DNA of 64,000 nucleotides, from positions 809,383,069 to 809,447,068 of the forward strand of contig NC_081414.1 in NCBI RefSeq assembly GCF_030272615.1, written 5' to 3'. A program made the translations under genes and the position numbers. The notes beneath the pieces are model-generated. The model was not told the DNA's origin, ran no database searches, and saw only the letters and a list, made by a program, of their open reading frames with translations. Positions 34,537-45,075 of this stretch are shown piece after piece; positions within the stretch are counted from its first letter, which is position 1, and each line of letters opens with the position of its first letter. Source of the DNA: Cryptomeria japonica (lineage: Eukaryota; Streptophyta; Pinopsida; Cupressales; Cupressaceae).

Positions 34537-36306
34537 TGTTGGCATTGAGTTGTCATTGATGTCAACCGGTATTGCAGGCTACCGGTAGGGTATGTCAATA
34601 TGACAAAACCGGTATGAAGAAAATTGAACTGGCATAAGGAAGATTAACATGAAGACTTGTCAACTAGTATGGTGGAAGACAAAACCGGTGTGAAGGCGTG
34701 CAAGACATGCATGTATTGAGACTGTCAGTGACATCACTGGTAAGAGGTGATATGAATTTGTGTGTTGGCATGGAAAGTTGTAACTAGTTTGTAGGTTGGT
34801 TGTTTGTTTGTGTTAATGTCAGTGATGGAGAGCAAAAAAAGAGATCACAAACCACTAGAGGTGAAGTTGAGCTACCCATGTAGTGTATGCTGCCGATAGA
34901 AGTAGAAGAAGGTTTTATCAGTAAGGGTTTGTGTCGGTATGATGATTTGTTGAATATTCAAAATTTAAACTGACCCTATGTCGATAACCTAAGTGTATTC
35001 TGATGTGATGACATGTGGAGATGAGGTGGCTAGCATACAAAGGTCGGTGAAGTTTCCATCGACATGGTTGTTGAAGCAGTTAGTCAACATTAAATGAAAT
35101 AGCCAAAAATCTTGGTTCGATGACATATTGATGTGGATTGAGGAAGAATGATCAACAAAGAAAGATTAGGGATTTGTTGGCACCTAGATCGATGCAAGGA
35201 AATCAGATTGCAAGAGGACCTCGAGAAGGAAAGAGTTGGATCTTAAAAGAGTCAACATATTTCAAGGCCAAAAATCATGGTCGGGTTTTCTATTTTTGGC
35301 AAACATACTTTGGATAGATGAAAAACGCATGATGGCTTATTCCTCCAATGCAAGTGTGTGATCTAAGAAAAATTGGATCAGATTGGATGTAGATTTGGTC
35401 GAGAAAAGGAAACCCTATCTACCCTCTGCTTGAATTGGTTTTTCACGGGAAAGCTTCAGTTTAAATATGGTAACCTAAGACAAATATTGATGGGTGAAGA
35501 AAAGAGTGAAATTGTTGTTTGAAAGAAGAAGAGAAAAACACTTGAAGTGTTTTGTGAGTGAAGATTGTACCGGTAAGGAGAAGAAGGGTAAACCGGTGTA
35601 AGGAACAAACCGATAGAGTGAGCATAGAATGCAGAGGTAACAAACTAAAAGAAGCAATACTTGATAGAGAGAGACCAAGTGTGATTGAAATTCAGAATAA
35701 CAGAGGGAGAGAAGATTAAGGAGAGTTAGAACCAGCAAGAAGGCTAAGTTGCAGTGTGTGTTGAGTTGATACAAATCGGTAAGATAGAAATAAAAAATGA
35801 AAAGCTTTGAAAGGTTGTGAAACTTAATTTGCAGAAAGGATCTCATTTTTTATATCTGATTTTTTTATATTGTTTGCACTGAGTAGGTGCTTAGTGCAGG
35901 GGTTGTATCTCCTTTAGGTTGTAGCCTATAAATTGTGTAGGGGTTGGTGCTCCTTTGAGTTGGTGCTCATAAATCAGGGCCTGGTGCTCCTTGGGTTGGT
36001 GCCCTAAAATTTGTAATCAAATCTTTTCATTGTGAGGCTGGATTGGAGCAGAAGATCTCCAACAGCTATTCTCACCGATTTTTTTCTCACATCAGGTTTT
36101 CCTCGTACATCTGGTGTTGTGTATTGCATCTTCATGTGTGTATTGTATTAATTTTTTAGATATTTCTCCTACACACCTTGTTTGCATTTCTTTAGTAACC
36201 GGTCTGCATTTTGTTTATTTCATATTGAACCGGTATAGCTCTGATTGAGTGAAAATTGTTTAAATCACTGATTCACCCCCCTCTCAGTGATCTATTATGT
36301 CCAACA
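34537..36306 (+). repeat. Element C 3' LTR
   Basis: 1,770 bases, TGTTGGCATTGAG to GTCCAACA. It is rich in ACCGGT. A cluster of TTGGTGCTCC-type direct repeats lies at 35880-36020, with TATAAATT near 35927. The TTTTTCTCACATCAGG block and the end hairpin follow. An antisense Leu-rich frame in 35461-35846 is not considered a gene. Confidence 0.85.
36264..36291 (+). promoter_or_regulatory. C-rich-loop hairpin near the end of LTR C
   Basis: ATCACTGA (36264-36271) pairs perfectly with TCAGTGAT (36284-36291) around TTCACCCCCCTC. Confidence 0.65.
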
Positions 36307-36506
36307 ACAACAAATACATACATTTTTTTTTCAAACGGATTATTTAGCAACATTTTTATTAAATGAATATATATATATATATACTCTCAGTTTACATAAG
36401 GAGCTTATTTTTTTGATATAAAAAAACAATAGGATGTATTTTATTTAACAGTAACATTGTCTATTATAATATATTCTTTTACAGAAACTTTAGTTTATAG
36501 ACAAGC

Positions 36507-36638
<132 letters not shown>

Positions 36639-36700
36639 GCGAATACATTTACTGTGAGCAGGTTTAGTTTATTTATCAGCATCATTAGCATTTCTTTACT

Positions 36701-36713
<13 letters not shown>

Positions 36714-36743
<30 letters not shown>

Positions 36744-36838
36744 CATAGTTTTTTTTTACTAAGTTATTTCCATATTTGCATATATATATATATATAAAAG
36801 ACATATTTTTGTTTTACTGAGTTATTTCCATATTTGCA
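36714..36838. repeat. Tandem ~60-base duplication with TA tracts
   Basis: Two copies of a unit made of a TA tract followed by ATAAAAGACATA, a T run, ACT(A/G)AGTTATTTCC and ATATTTGCATAT. Confidence 0.8.
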
Positions 36839-37560
36839 TATTATAGCAACATTAAAATAATGTACATGTAATATGTAGATTTATATATATCAACATACTT
36901 TTACTATGTAAATTTATTTTTCATAATAGACTATATTACACAGAATTTGATATACAAGTAATGCATTTGAAAATGTATACATATATTTTTTTTTTTAAAA
37001 CTAACCAGAAATATAACTAGATGCAAATAATTAATAAACACAAAATAAAGTATGAAGATCTTTTTCCTGGAATCTCTTTCTTTCTTAACTAGAAATCAAC
37101 AAGCAAAAAGAAAAAACATTGAACGTAATGAAATAAAAGTATTTCCCTTTCTGTTTTTTTTTTAACTGAAAAATTAATTTCCAATATCACATTGATTTAA
37201 CCTATTACAATCTTGAAATAAAATAAACAACTAACAACCATAGAGCCCTTTTTCAACAGTGAAAAAGAAATCTTATATTGAATACTTCTTTGATTTTAAT
37301 TTAATAAATAAACAAAACAGAAAGTAAATACAACTTCAAGGATTAACTTCAAGGATTGCTTCTTTTTGTTTTAAAATATAATGCTCTCAGAAAAATATGT
37401 GAGTCTTTCCTTCATTACATTTTTATTGAAATCAGTAAATACAAGAAGTAGCTTTAAATAAGTAAAAGAACAAAGGAGTGCACTTTCAGCATTCTTTAAA
37501 CGCCACTTTAGGAAAAACTAGCTTTTCTCCATCCTTCAAAAGATTGCAGACCTGCAAATC

Positions 37561-39530
37561 AACTTAGATATGACCGTGGAGGCTCACCTTCCAACCTAGG
37601 CCACCCCCAAGATGGGAGAACTAAGAACCAAGTGGGAGACACACACACAAAAATCAACACAAGAAAATATATTTTATAAGAAATCAACTTAACAAAGAAT
37701 TCCCAACCCAAGGATTGCACAATGTCACTTAGTGACTTAAACATTGGGATGGAGGTGGACCCAATTCTCAGGGGATAAAAATTGCATATAAATCATTGAT
37801 AACCAAATGCCTTTACAAGGCTAACAAGATCCATCTACTTGGTCTCTCACAAGACCTGAACATCCTTATGACCCCAAAGGCTTCATTGCCCAAAACACCC
37901 CTTATGACCTCCCAAATTTTCAACAAACAAACATGGAAGCAAGGATCCCATACCCTTGTTTATCCCTCTCTTCTAAGAAGAGAGACTCTACACCCAAAGA
38001 AATATCCTAAGACCCTCCACCCCCAAGACTACTCTTCCCTCCCAAGGGTGAGTTTAGTCTTGACTCCCTTAAACAACAACAAGCAAATACTAAGGAAAAC
38101 AACTAAAAACAATTCCAAAAGGAACATAGTTTCATGAACATAGAAAACACATTCATTCTTTAACATATTCATATTAGCCATTTCTCAACATGTATGCAAC
38201 TATTTACTTGGAAGGATTGACACCAATCTTTACACCTGCTATGGAATGTGTGTTGTAGGAGAGCTACCCAATTCCATTACAATCCTCTTACTTAGGCAAA
38301 ATTATATTCTATAAATTCCAAAATCCAATACTCAAACTTGTCTCCAAGATTGGAGAGTGGGTGATCAAAAATCCCAAGTTTGAATCCCTTCCCTAAGTGG
38401 GCTCTCCTCACACTTTCCAAGTTCTTTGGAAAGGATGTGATATCCCATAGGTTGGTCTTCCCAACCAATTACATGGTTTCTAAAAATCAAAACTTAGAAA
38501 GGTAAGAGAAAGTGGGGAAAAGCAACTATCACTCAAATGGAAGGTTGTCTTACCAAGGAGCAATCCTCAAAAGTTGAATTTTCGTCCATCTTGGAAAACC
38601 CACTTTTAAGGTGACTTGACAGTCAAATGTGAGTGGTATCATGGCAAAAAATGACCTTTACCCATAGGTATATCATATGGGCCTTGAAAAGTGCCCTAAA
38701 CCTAACCTTAGGAATTAGTTTGAGTCTCCAGAAACCCACCTAAAGTTTGTCTACGAGTCAAACTTGAGTTGACCAAACTAATGGCTCTCTAACTAAGTTA
38801 TCCCTTGGGACCACAATGTGATATTTTAAAAAAGCATTGGGTTTAACAAATTCCCTCCAAAGGACATGTCATTGCCAACTCACACACATCACAAGTGTAA
38901 AGTGACACCACAAAAATACACATCACTAAAATATACACATGGCATGTCCTTTTTGGAAATAACACATTAACAATTACAAATATGAATTTATACTCAAACA
39001 TCACTATTATGAAATTAAATACATCACATACGAGGTACTATCTCTCCAAATAGATAGCCCTTGGCTTCACTATCTCACATAGGCTTGGTCTTAGTTCTCC
39101 GTAAAATTCCATGGTCACATGGATTAATTTCCTGCATATCTCATTTCACACATCAGTAATCCAAAACATATAAGTATATAAGTATATAAAAGATAATATA
39201 CATATAACATCAATTTCACAACATCTCATCAATTGATAAAAATCAAAAGCAATAGAAGTAGTATCAAATTAACATTTTTCGTAACGATTCCTTATGAAAT
39301 CAATTACTAAATTGCATCACCATAATCATCATATAAATCAATTTTCCATAAGATATTTATAAATGCATCATATCATCATCACAATAAATACAGAATCACT
39401 ATAAGAAGAAATACATCATATCCAATGATATCAAATCACCTGTCAAATAGTATCTAAATCCATAATGCATCAATAAAATATATCAAATAATAAGTCTAAT
39501 ATGAAAATCAAAGAGGTGCTATGATGGGCT
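37561..39530. other. Unassigned repeat-like DNA
   Basis: No coding frame with a recognisable domain. The sequence looks like an LTR or long non-coding part of a retroelement. On the minus strand it begins (from ~39548) TGTGAGGCCCTACCCC, a gypsy-like LTR start, directly after the truncated F RNase H region. I could not find a matching second copy in the window, so this is only a suggestion. Confidence 0.35.
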
Positions 39531-39847
39531 TGGGGTAGGGCCTCACATGCTCTAAGTATTCGTCTTTTCAAGTCTACATTGAGAGTCATTGCTAACAACT
39601 CATGTCTTCTACAGCTAAACACATCTGCTAAAATATTCTCCTTCCCCTAAATGTACTTAACCTCAAAGTCATACTTGCAGAGGAATTCCATCCAACGCCA
39701 TTGTCTGGCATTCAAGGTTGGTTACATAAAAATATACTACAAACTCTAATGGTCACAATGCAACTCAAACCGATTTCCAAGAATAAATTATTTTCATGTC
39801 ACCAAAGCATGTACAACTGCCACCAATTCCAAATAGTGGGATAATTC
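39531..39847 (-). pseudogene. Element F RNase H, second half
   Basis: Minus-strand frames give ELVAVVHAL, then NRFELHCDH, a LNARQWRWMEFLCKYDFEVK block and GKENILADVFSCRRHELLAM, the usual gypsy RNase H C-terminus and tether. Its first half lies at 53316-53600 on the other side of element B. A one-base loss and several stops break it. The integrase expected next is absent. Confidence 0.8.
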
Positions 39848-40623
39848 TATTAGGATTCCCAAAGATACTGAGAGGGGGGGGTGAATTAGTATCTAACCAG
39901 TATATAAATTTACTTGACTTAAAACATGAAAAGGATATTGAAACTATGTACCGATAAACCAAAAATAATGTAGTAAATAATAATAACAACAACCACATGA
40001 GAAGAACACCATAACATAGTATTTTAGCGAGGAAACTTGGTGTGGGAAAAAACTTGGTGGGATTTGTGACCCACAATATTCGCTTATTGGCCAATAAGGG
40101 AATATTACTCTTACAATAGGGACCTGCACATGCAGGAAGGCCAAGTGCCTAGAGCTCACTACTCAAATACAAAAGAAGTCACACTGACTTACAAAAATGG
40201 ATTATGTTAATCCAATGTCTTGTACTACTTCATATTAGCATCTACTGTGCCAGATCCAATACCGGTTTAAGATCTTCTACATACATAAACCCTTAACCTA
40301 TAATTCACATATTAGGTCTGCATAATTTCGCCTATCTCCTTATTACAAAATGTTCTACAATGATCTCATACATATATGAGTCATATTACAACTCACCATG
40401 TTAGCTTATAATGACTTTATAATTAATTACAAAATATATTGTAAACAAAATTCCTATCGGCTAGGGTGTCGGTATCCTTCCTTTCATTGTCGGTGTTCTG
40501 TGTGTCGGTGTAGAGTTTTTTGTTGTCGGTGCCGGTGCCGATATCATATGATTGCAAGGTTTCCATCAATGACAAAACCTTCAATCACCTACAATTTCTC
40601 ATTGCAGTGTGTATTTGCCAACA
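39848..40623 (-). repeat. Family B 3' LTR
   Basis: 776 bases. The terminal TG has become TA. The other end is TTTGCCAACA. It is homologous to 52541-53310. Confidence 0.9.
39864..39893 (-). promoter_or_regulatory. C-rich-loop hairpin near the end of LTR B
   Basis: GATACTGA (39864-39871) pairs with TTAGTATC (39886-39893), one G-T pair. The 5' LTR copy is at 52557-52586 (GATACTAA/TCAGTATC). Confidence 0.6.
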
Positions 40624-40805
40624 ATCTCCCCCTTTGGCATTAATGGCAACACTCATGAGAAAAAGTGTCCAAAATGATATCCAAAAATAGTCTGCCAAAA
40701 TTGTCCTACCAAAACTGTATGCTCCCCCTGAGCAGATGATGTCCTTTCTTCTGACCATTTTTTCTCATCCCACTACTCCCCCTTTGACATCAATGACAAA
40801 GGTTT
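40624..40805 (-). promoter_or_regulatory. Family B polypurine tract and 3' untranslated region
   Basis: Minus strand GCCAAAGGGGGAGATTG next to the LTR. Further tracts (CCCCCT on the + strand) lie near 40723 and 40776. Confidence 0.75.
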
Positions 40806-41957
40806 TCATTTGCTGTCAGTGGAGTCCTGCCTGGATTCTTGTAACCGGTGGGTTACAATCTGAAAGATATCTGTCAAAACTAGATTTATGCCATTGCTGA
40901 ATGTTTTGTAGTCTTTTATGGCCTCTTGTGTTCTCTGCACTGTATCAATGAGTATGTGCATTTGCTCTTCCGGTGTCTTCAGTTTGGGAACTAGAGCCTC
41001 AGATATTTCTTTTCTCAAGGAAATAAGATACTCTAGTCTTGGACTAAGTCTACATTTCAAGTCCTTTGCCTTGTCCTTTATTCCCTATTTGTCATTTTCT
41101 AGTTTCCTGATTTTCTCTTCTTGCTCTGCAATTTTCTTTTCTAACTCAAAAAATGAATCTAATGCTCCGATCAGATTTTCAACAATATTGTTTAAATTTT
41201 CTTGTATTTTGTTGATCTCCTTGTCAAGATCCTCTGTTAGGACATTCATTTTGCAAGTATTCATGTACAGTTTCTTGAAGTCATAGATTATTTCTCCAAG
41301 TTCTGGTAAAAGGGTGTCCATTTCTTCCTTATTCTTCTTTACAATATCCTCAAATAATTTCTCTTTTTCTTTTATCAATCTTTCTTTGAATGTATCCTCA
41401 TTCATTTGATCAGTAGTTACTAGTTTGTCAGTGATAAACTTAGACAATGTCTCTAGTTGACCTAAAGAATATTTATTCTCAACACTGCACTTTGGTGCTA
41501 TCAATTTAAGAATTGGTATTATATCATCAATAGCCTTATAGGCTTGTGCATTGCATTCGGTGATCTTCTTTATTGAATCTAATAAGACCTCAGTTACATT
41601 AGTAGGTCTAAATTCTATCATAGTTGTACCAAATGTTTGTCCAATAGTCTTTACAATAGCCATGCTACCGGTTGGGGTTATTTCCTTGCTTGGTTCAACC
41701 TCTGGTAGATTTGTCTGTGTTTGCATTTCCACAAACAAATTTTTAGGCTTTTCAGTTTGTGCCGATGGCACTGTCTAAGTCTAAACCTATGCTTCAACTT
41801 GTACCTATTTTGGTTTCTCTGACTGTGTCTCAGAAGGTTTCTCTGAGTTTTCAATTGTCGGTTTCTCAGATGTAATCTCGGTCTGTACCTTTGAACTTTC
41901 CTTAGTTGGTTCTTTAGATGGTTTGTTTCTTGTATCTATCGATTTCTCAGATGTATC
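40806..41957 (-). pseudogene. Family B ORF2, C-terminal part
   Basis: About 384 codons. It begins (at the A insertion) with a Ser/Thr/Glu/Lys-rich stretch, then SMAIVKTIGQTFGTTMIEFR and a long helical region rich in Glu, Lys and Leu (LEKKIAEQEEKIRKLENDK) ending QESRQDSTDSK-stop. Stops at about 41086 and in 41780-41820 are mostly TAG in likely Gln codons. With the N-terminal part (48880-51054) the total is about 1,109 codons, close to the 1,117 of family A ORF2. Function is unknown. Confidence 0.7.
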
Positions 41958-42683
41958 TATTACTACTTATCAAGTTTCCATTAGTTTTTATATTCAAAGT
42001 CATACTATATATTCTAGTCAGTTAGCACTACCGAATCATGAAGTCGGTATAAACATAGAAGTCAGTATGCACAGTCTAGTCGGTTACAGAGGAAAGCAGT
42101 CATAGAACGTAGCATACACCAAGTTGTCTACCGAGTATTGTTTTATGGCTATCGAGCAGTAAAGTTAACACACCGAGTTGATATTCACCGAGTGAAATGT
42201 GTTGCCAGATACATTGAACCTAGACATGCAGATGAAAATGTGTTACAAGATCGATGCACATCTAACCGTTATTACATTGGAAATTGCACTAGAAGATTGT
42301 GTATGATTGTGAGGTCAATCTAACCAATGAAATATTTTGATTAGTTATTCATTCGAGGAATCTTGTTTGTAAGATCGAAGCAATGAATTGGATCGCCATT
42401 TTAAGAGATCTATTTATACAACATGAGTTAAGAGCGAGGTGTGTGCATATATGCATGAAGGAAGACTGTTACAGAGACACAGAGGTCACTGAGAAGGCTT
42501 TCAGAGAACAGTCGAAGAATAGAGTAAACAGAAGGGTTTACCGAGTTACTATATGGGTTACTGAGTTATGCTATAAGCAAGGTAATCTTATTCTAAGCAC
42601 ATAGAATCTGCTTTAACATTTCATATGTAAAGTTGCAAATATTTGTAATGATTTTATTGTAATATTGAGAAGTTGAAAGAGAA

Positions 42684-42924
42684 ACCTTTAACAGGGTAAA
42701 AGACTCTAACCAAGTCTATAAATTGTAAAGCCTCTAACTAGGTGTAGCATTCAGAATAAATATTGTAAAATCCTTTAGCAAGGTAGATCTAACTAATCTT
42801 GTTACTCCTAACAGGGTAAGCTATCAGAAATAGCTAAATGTATCTCTAGCCAAGCATTCTTTATTATTGCAGTAGTGAAGTTGTGGGTGCCATCCATACC
42901 GTAGTTTTTCTCTCTAACCAAGAG
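42684..42924 (+). promoter_or_regulatory. Array of mini-hairpins in LTR A
   Basis: Examples: ACCT-TTAACA-GGGT (42684), AGACT-CTAACCA-AGTCT (42701), GCCT-CTAACT-AGGT (42730), CCTT-TAGC-AAGG (42772), AGAT-CTAACTA-ATCT (42785), TTACTC-CTAACA-GGGTAA (42802), CTCT-AACCA-AGAG (42912). An additional hairpin AGCTAT/ATAGCT is at 42819-42835. Confidence 0.6.
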
Positions 42925-43062
42925 TTTCTGCGTAACCAAAATATATGTGTCATGGAGTGAATCATGTATGATTGTTATCTGTTTGTTTTAACTTTATTTT
43001 ATGTTACTGCACTATTCTGTTTATGCATAACAGTAAGGTTAATATTCAAGAAAGGTTTTGAA

Positions 43063-43091
43063 GTACTGATTCACCCCTCTCCTCTCAGTAC
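43063..43091 (+). promoter_or_regulatory. C-rich-loop hairpin, LTR A copy 3
   Basis: GTACTGA (43063-43069) pairs perfectly with TCAGTAC (43085-43091). It is 26 bases before the LTR end. Confidence 0.65.
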
Positions 43092-43117
43092 ATTAGCTTT
43101 CCATATTGGGCCTAACA

Positions 43118-43131
43118 ATTGGTATCAGAGC
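43118..43131 (+). promoter_or_regulatory. Primer binding site, family A copy 3
   Basis: ATTGGTATCAGAGC, a perfect initiator Met tRNA type site, directly after the LTR. Confidence 0.9.
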
Positions 43132-43179
43132 TTGAATCTTGGAAAAGGGTTTAACTACCTAAAGAGAAAGATCTTATCA

Positions 43180-44531
43180 ATGGAAGGCTATAAACAATCT
43201 CGGAGGATTGTGTATCTGCAAGAAGAGCTGGATCATGCAAATCAAGTGATTGCAAACATGCAAAGGCAAATACAAAAATCTCTGAAAGTAAGAAGAAGAT
43301 TATCTGATGACTTGCAAGATTCTCAAGAGTTAGTGGAACAAATTGAGACATCATCAGAGAATAGTATATCTGAGGAAACTGAAGAAATGATTGGAGTGTT
43401 GAAAGAAAAGAACAAAGCATTGGCTGATCAACTAAAAGCAATGAAAAGAGAACATGAACATTTCAGTATACAGATGACTGAAAATCTAGATGCATTGAGG
43501 ATAGAAGAGGACAAAGCAAGAGATCTACAAAGAGAGAAACAACAACTTGAAGTCTTAGTATCTGATAAGAATGATGAAATCATAAGGTTAACTGGGATTC
43601 AACAAATATGACAGATCAACTAGGTTATGCACATCATGACGCAATTCTGAAGAATGATGAAAATCAAGCATTGAAACTTGAAGTATCAAGATTGACTGAT
43701 GAACTTGAAACAGAGAAGAAATCAAAAGAAACACTGAAGAAGAGTTATGAAGCATCAAAGATGTTGGATGAGCAACTGAATACAAGAAGACCCAACAAAG
43801 ATGCAGGACTCGGTTACAAAGGAAAAGAATCTACCAAAAAAGGAACTCATAATACAACGAGAGGAGAATCATCAAAGCAAGCTAGAAATAGGAATAACAT
43901 CAAAAGGAAGAAGCCTATTTGCTACTACTGTGGAAATCAAGGTCATACTACCAACATATGCCAGATCAGAAAAGGTAAGCAACAGAATATCACTAAGTCC
44001 AATGGATATTGTTACAATTGCAATAAATATGGTCACACATCTAATCAATGTAGGAAAAAGTCTGTTAACAACTATCAGAAGGCAAAATTCAAAGGGTTTT
44101 GTAGAAACTGCAATAGATATGGACATAGTACCAAGAAGTGCTGGTCTAAGCAAAAGAACTACATGCGGTGTCCACACCGAGCAAACACTACAGGTTACCG
44201 AACTCACACAGATCCTTACCGACAATATGCAGCAGTACCATGGGATTACAATACAAGGATATGGTGTGAATATTGTGGAAGATATGGACATATAAGTGCC
44301 AACTGTTTTATAAGGTTTGGAATGAACAACCGAAGATCATGGAGAAATCCTAGAATGGTAGGTTTTCATTGTCATAAAGCTGGACATTTAGCTAGAGATT
44401 GCAGAGATCAACCTAGAAGAGACACTGAAGAGATAAAAGAAAAATTTACGATGATTTGGAAAAAGAAGGAAATCATGTCAGATGAAGAAAGCACCTTACC
44501 TACCGAGTTAGGTGCACCTATTCCAAATTAA
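43180..44531 (+). pseudogene. Family A gag, copy 3 (nearly intact, one frameshift)
   Basis: The best-preserved A gag, about 450 codons, from the first ATG after the primer site (MEGYKQSRRIVYLQEELDHA) to TAA at 44529-44531. Residues 1-~190 form a coiled coil. YEASKMLDEQLNTRRPNKDA and GLGYKGKES follow. Knuckles: CYYCGNQGHTTNIC, CYNCNKYGHTSNQC, CRNCNRYGHSTKKC, CEYCGRYGHISANC and a fifth, FHCHKAGHLARDC, whose first Cys is Gly. A single-base loss near 43600 (compared with the other copies) shifts the frame; otherwise it is open. It likely binds element RNA. No capsid or protease domain is seen. Confidence 0.85.
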
Positions 44532-45075
44532 TCAGAAAAGGTATAAAGGGACTGCATTCTCTAAAGGTTAAATCATAACAGTTCCTATTCTATTATGTAC
44601 AAAATTCAAAATCTACATAGTTAAGATGCATTAGTAAGTTTGAAATTCTATCAAAAGTACTTTACAGGAAACCTGTCAAGTCGGTGTATACAGGAAGCCT
44701 GTCATATCGGTAAATGAAGGAAATTTGGTTACTTGGTTAAAACAAGAAAAGGAGTAAATCAGTTAAAGGTGAATCGAGTGCATTTAATATCTTGACCTAA
44801 CCCGCACGGAGCCTGAGAAGGTATTTTGTGTACTTAAAGGTATTTTCATAGTCATTTTCATTCACCAAGTTTTCAAGAGAGTAGAGCAGAGCGAATCAAG
44901 GCGATCAAACTTCATTCAGAGTGAATTTCAAGGTATTTATATCAAATCTCATCACACTGTTAAGCTGGTTTCTGATCTTGTCAAATTGCTATTATCTACC
45001 GAGTGTGAAGCGTCTGTCATTTGTAAACAGTCAAACCCTAAGGATAGTTTGCTAAGTTTTTACTTGAAATCTACA
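44532..45075 (+). other. Family A leader between gag and ORF2, copy 3
   Basis: 544 bases with no coding. It contains hairpins ACAGG-AAA-CCTGT (44664-44676) and ACAGG-AAG-CCTGT (44690-44702), 26 bases apart. GGTATAAAGG just after the gag stop looks like a TATA box but is not kept in copies 1 and 2. Confidence 0.55.

Larger units (their letters stand above)
20022..36306 (+). mobile_element. Ty1/copia element C, 5'-truncated and split by element D
   Basis: Gag-pol of copia order (gag, protease, integrase, reverse transcriptase, RNase H) runs from about 20022 to 24496. The last part of RNase H, the 3' untranslated region and the 3' LTR continue at 34062-36306. The interruption is element D with the duplication GATAC/GATAT. 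The 5' LTR and first part of gag are missing, so there is no target duplication to check. The coding region is broken by many stops and frameshifts. Confidence 0.88.
41958..43117 (+). repeat. Family A LTR of copy 3
   Basis: About 1,160 bases, homologous to the three dimer LTRs in reverse orientation. The first two bases TG are now TA. TATTTATACA near 42413 may be the TATA box. It ends GGGCCTAACA before the primer site. Confidence 0.9.

Noticed and set aside
35461-35846. Leu-rich minus-strand frames resembling membrane proteins
   Set aside because: They lie antisense within the C 3' LTR and have no recognisable domain; base composition explains them.
37796-38137. 113-residue plus-strand frame as a host gene
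   Set aside because: No domain, no homologous pattern I recognise, within repeat-like DNA.
38897-38930. Possible second copy of the F LTR start (TGTAAAGTGACACCAC resembles TGTAATGTTCACCAC)
   Set aside because: The similarity fades within about 25 bases, so it does not support an LTR pair.
44540-44550. Internal promoter for ORF2 (GGTATAAAGG after the gag stop)
   Set aside because: The other two family A copies read GGTATGAAGG and GGTGTGAAGG, so the TATA form is not conserved.
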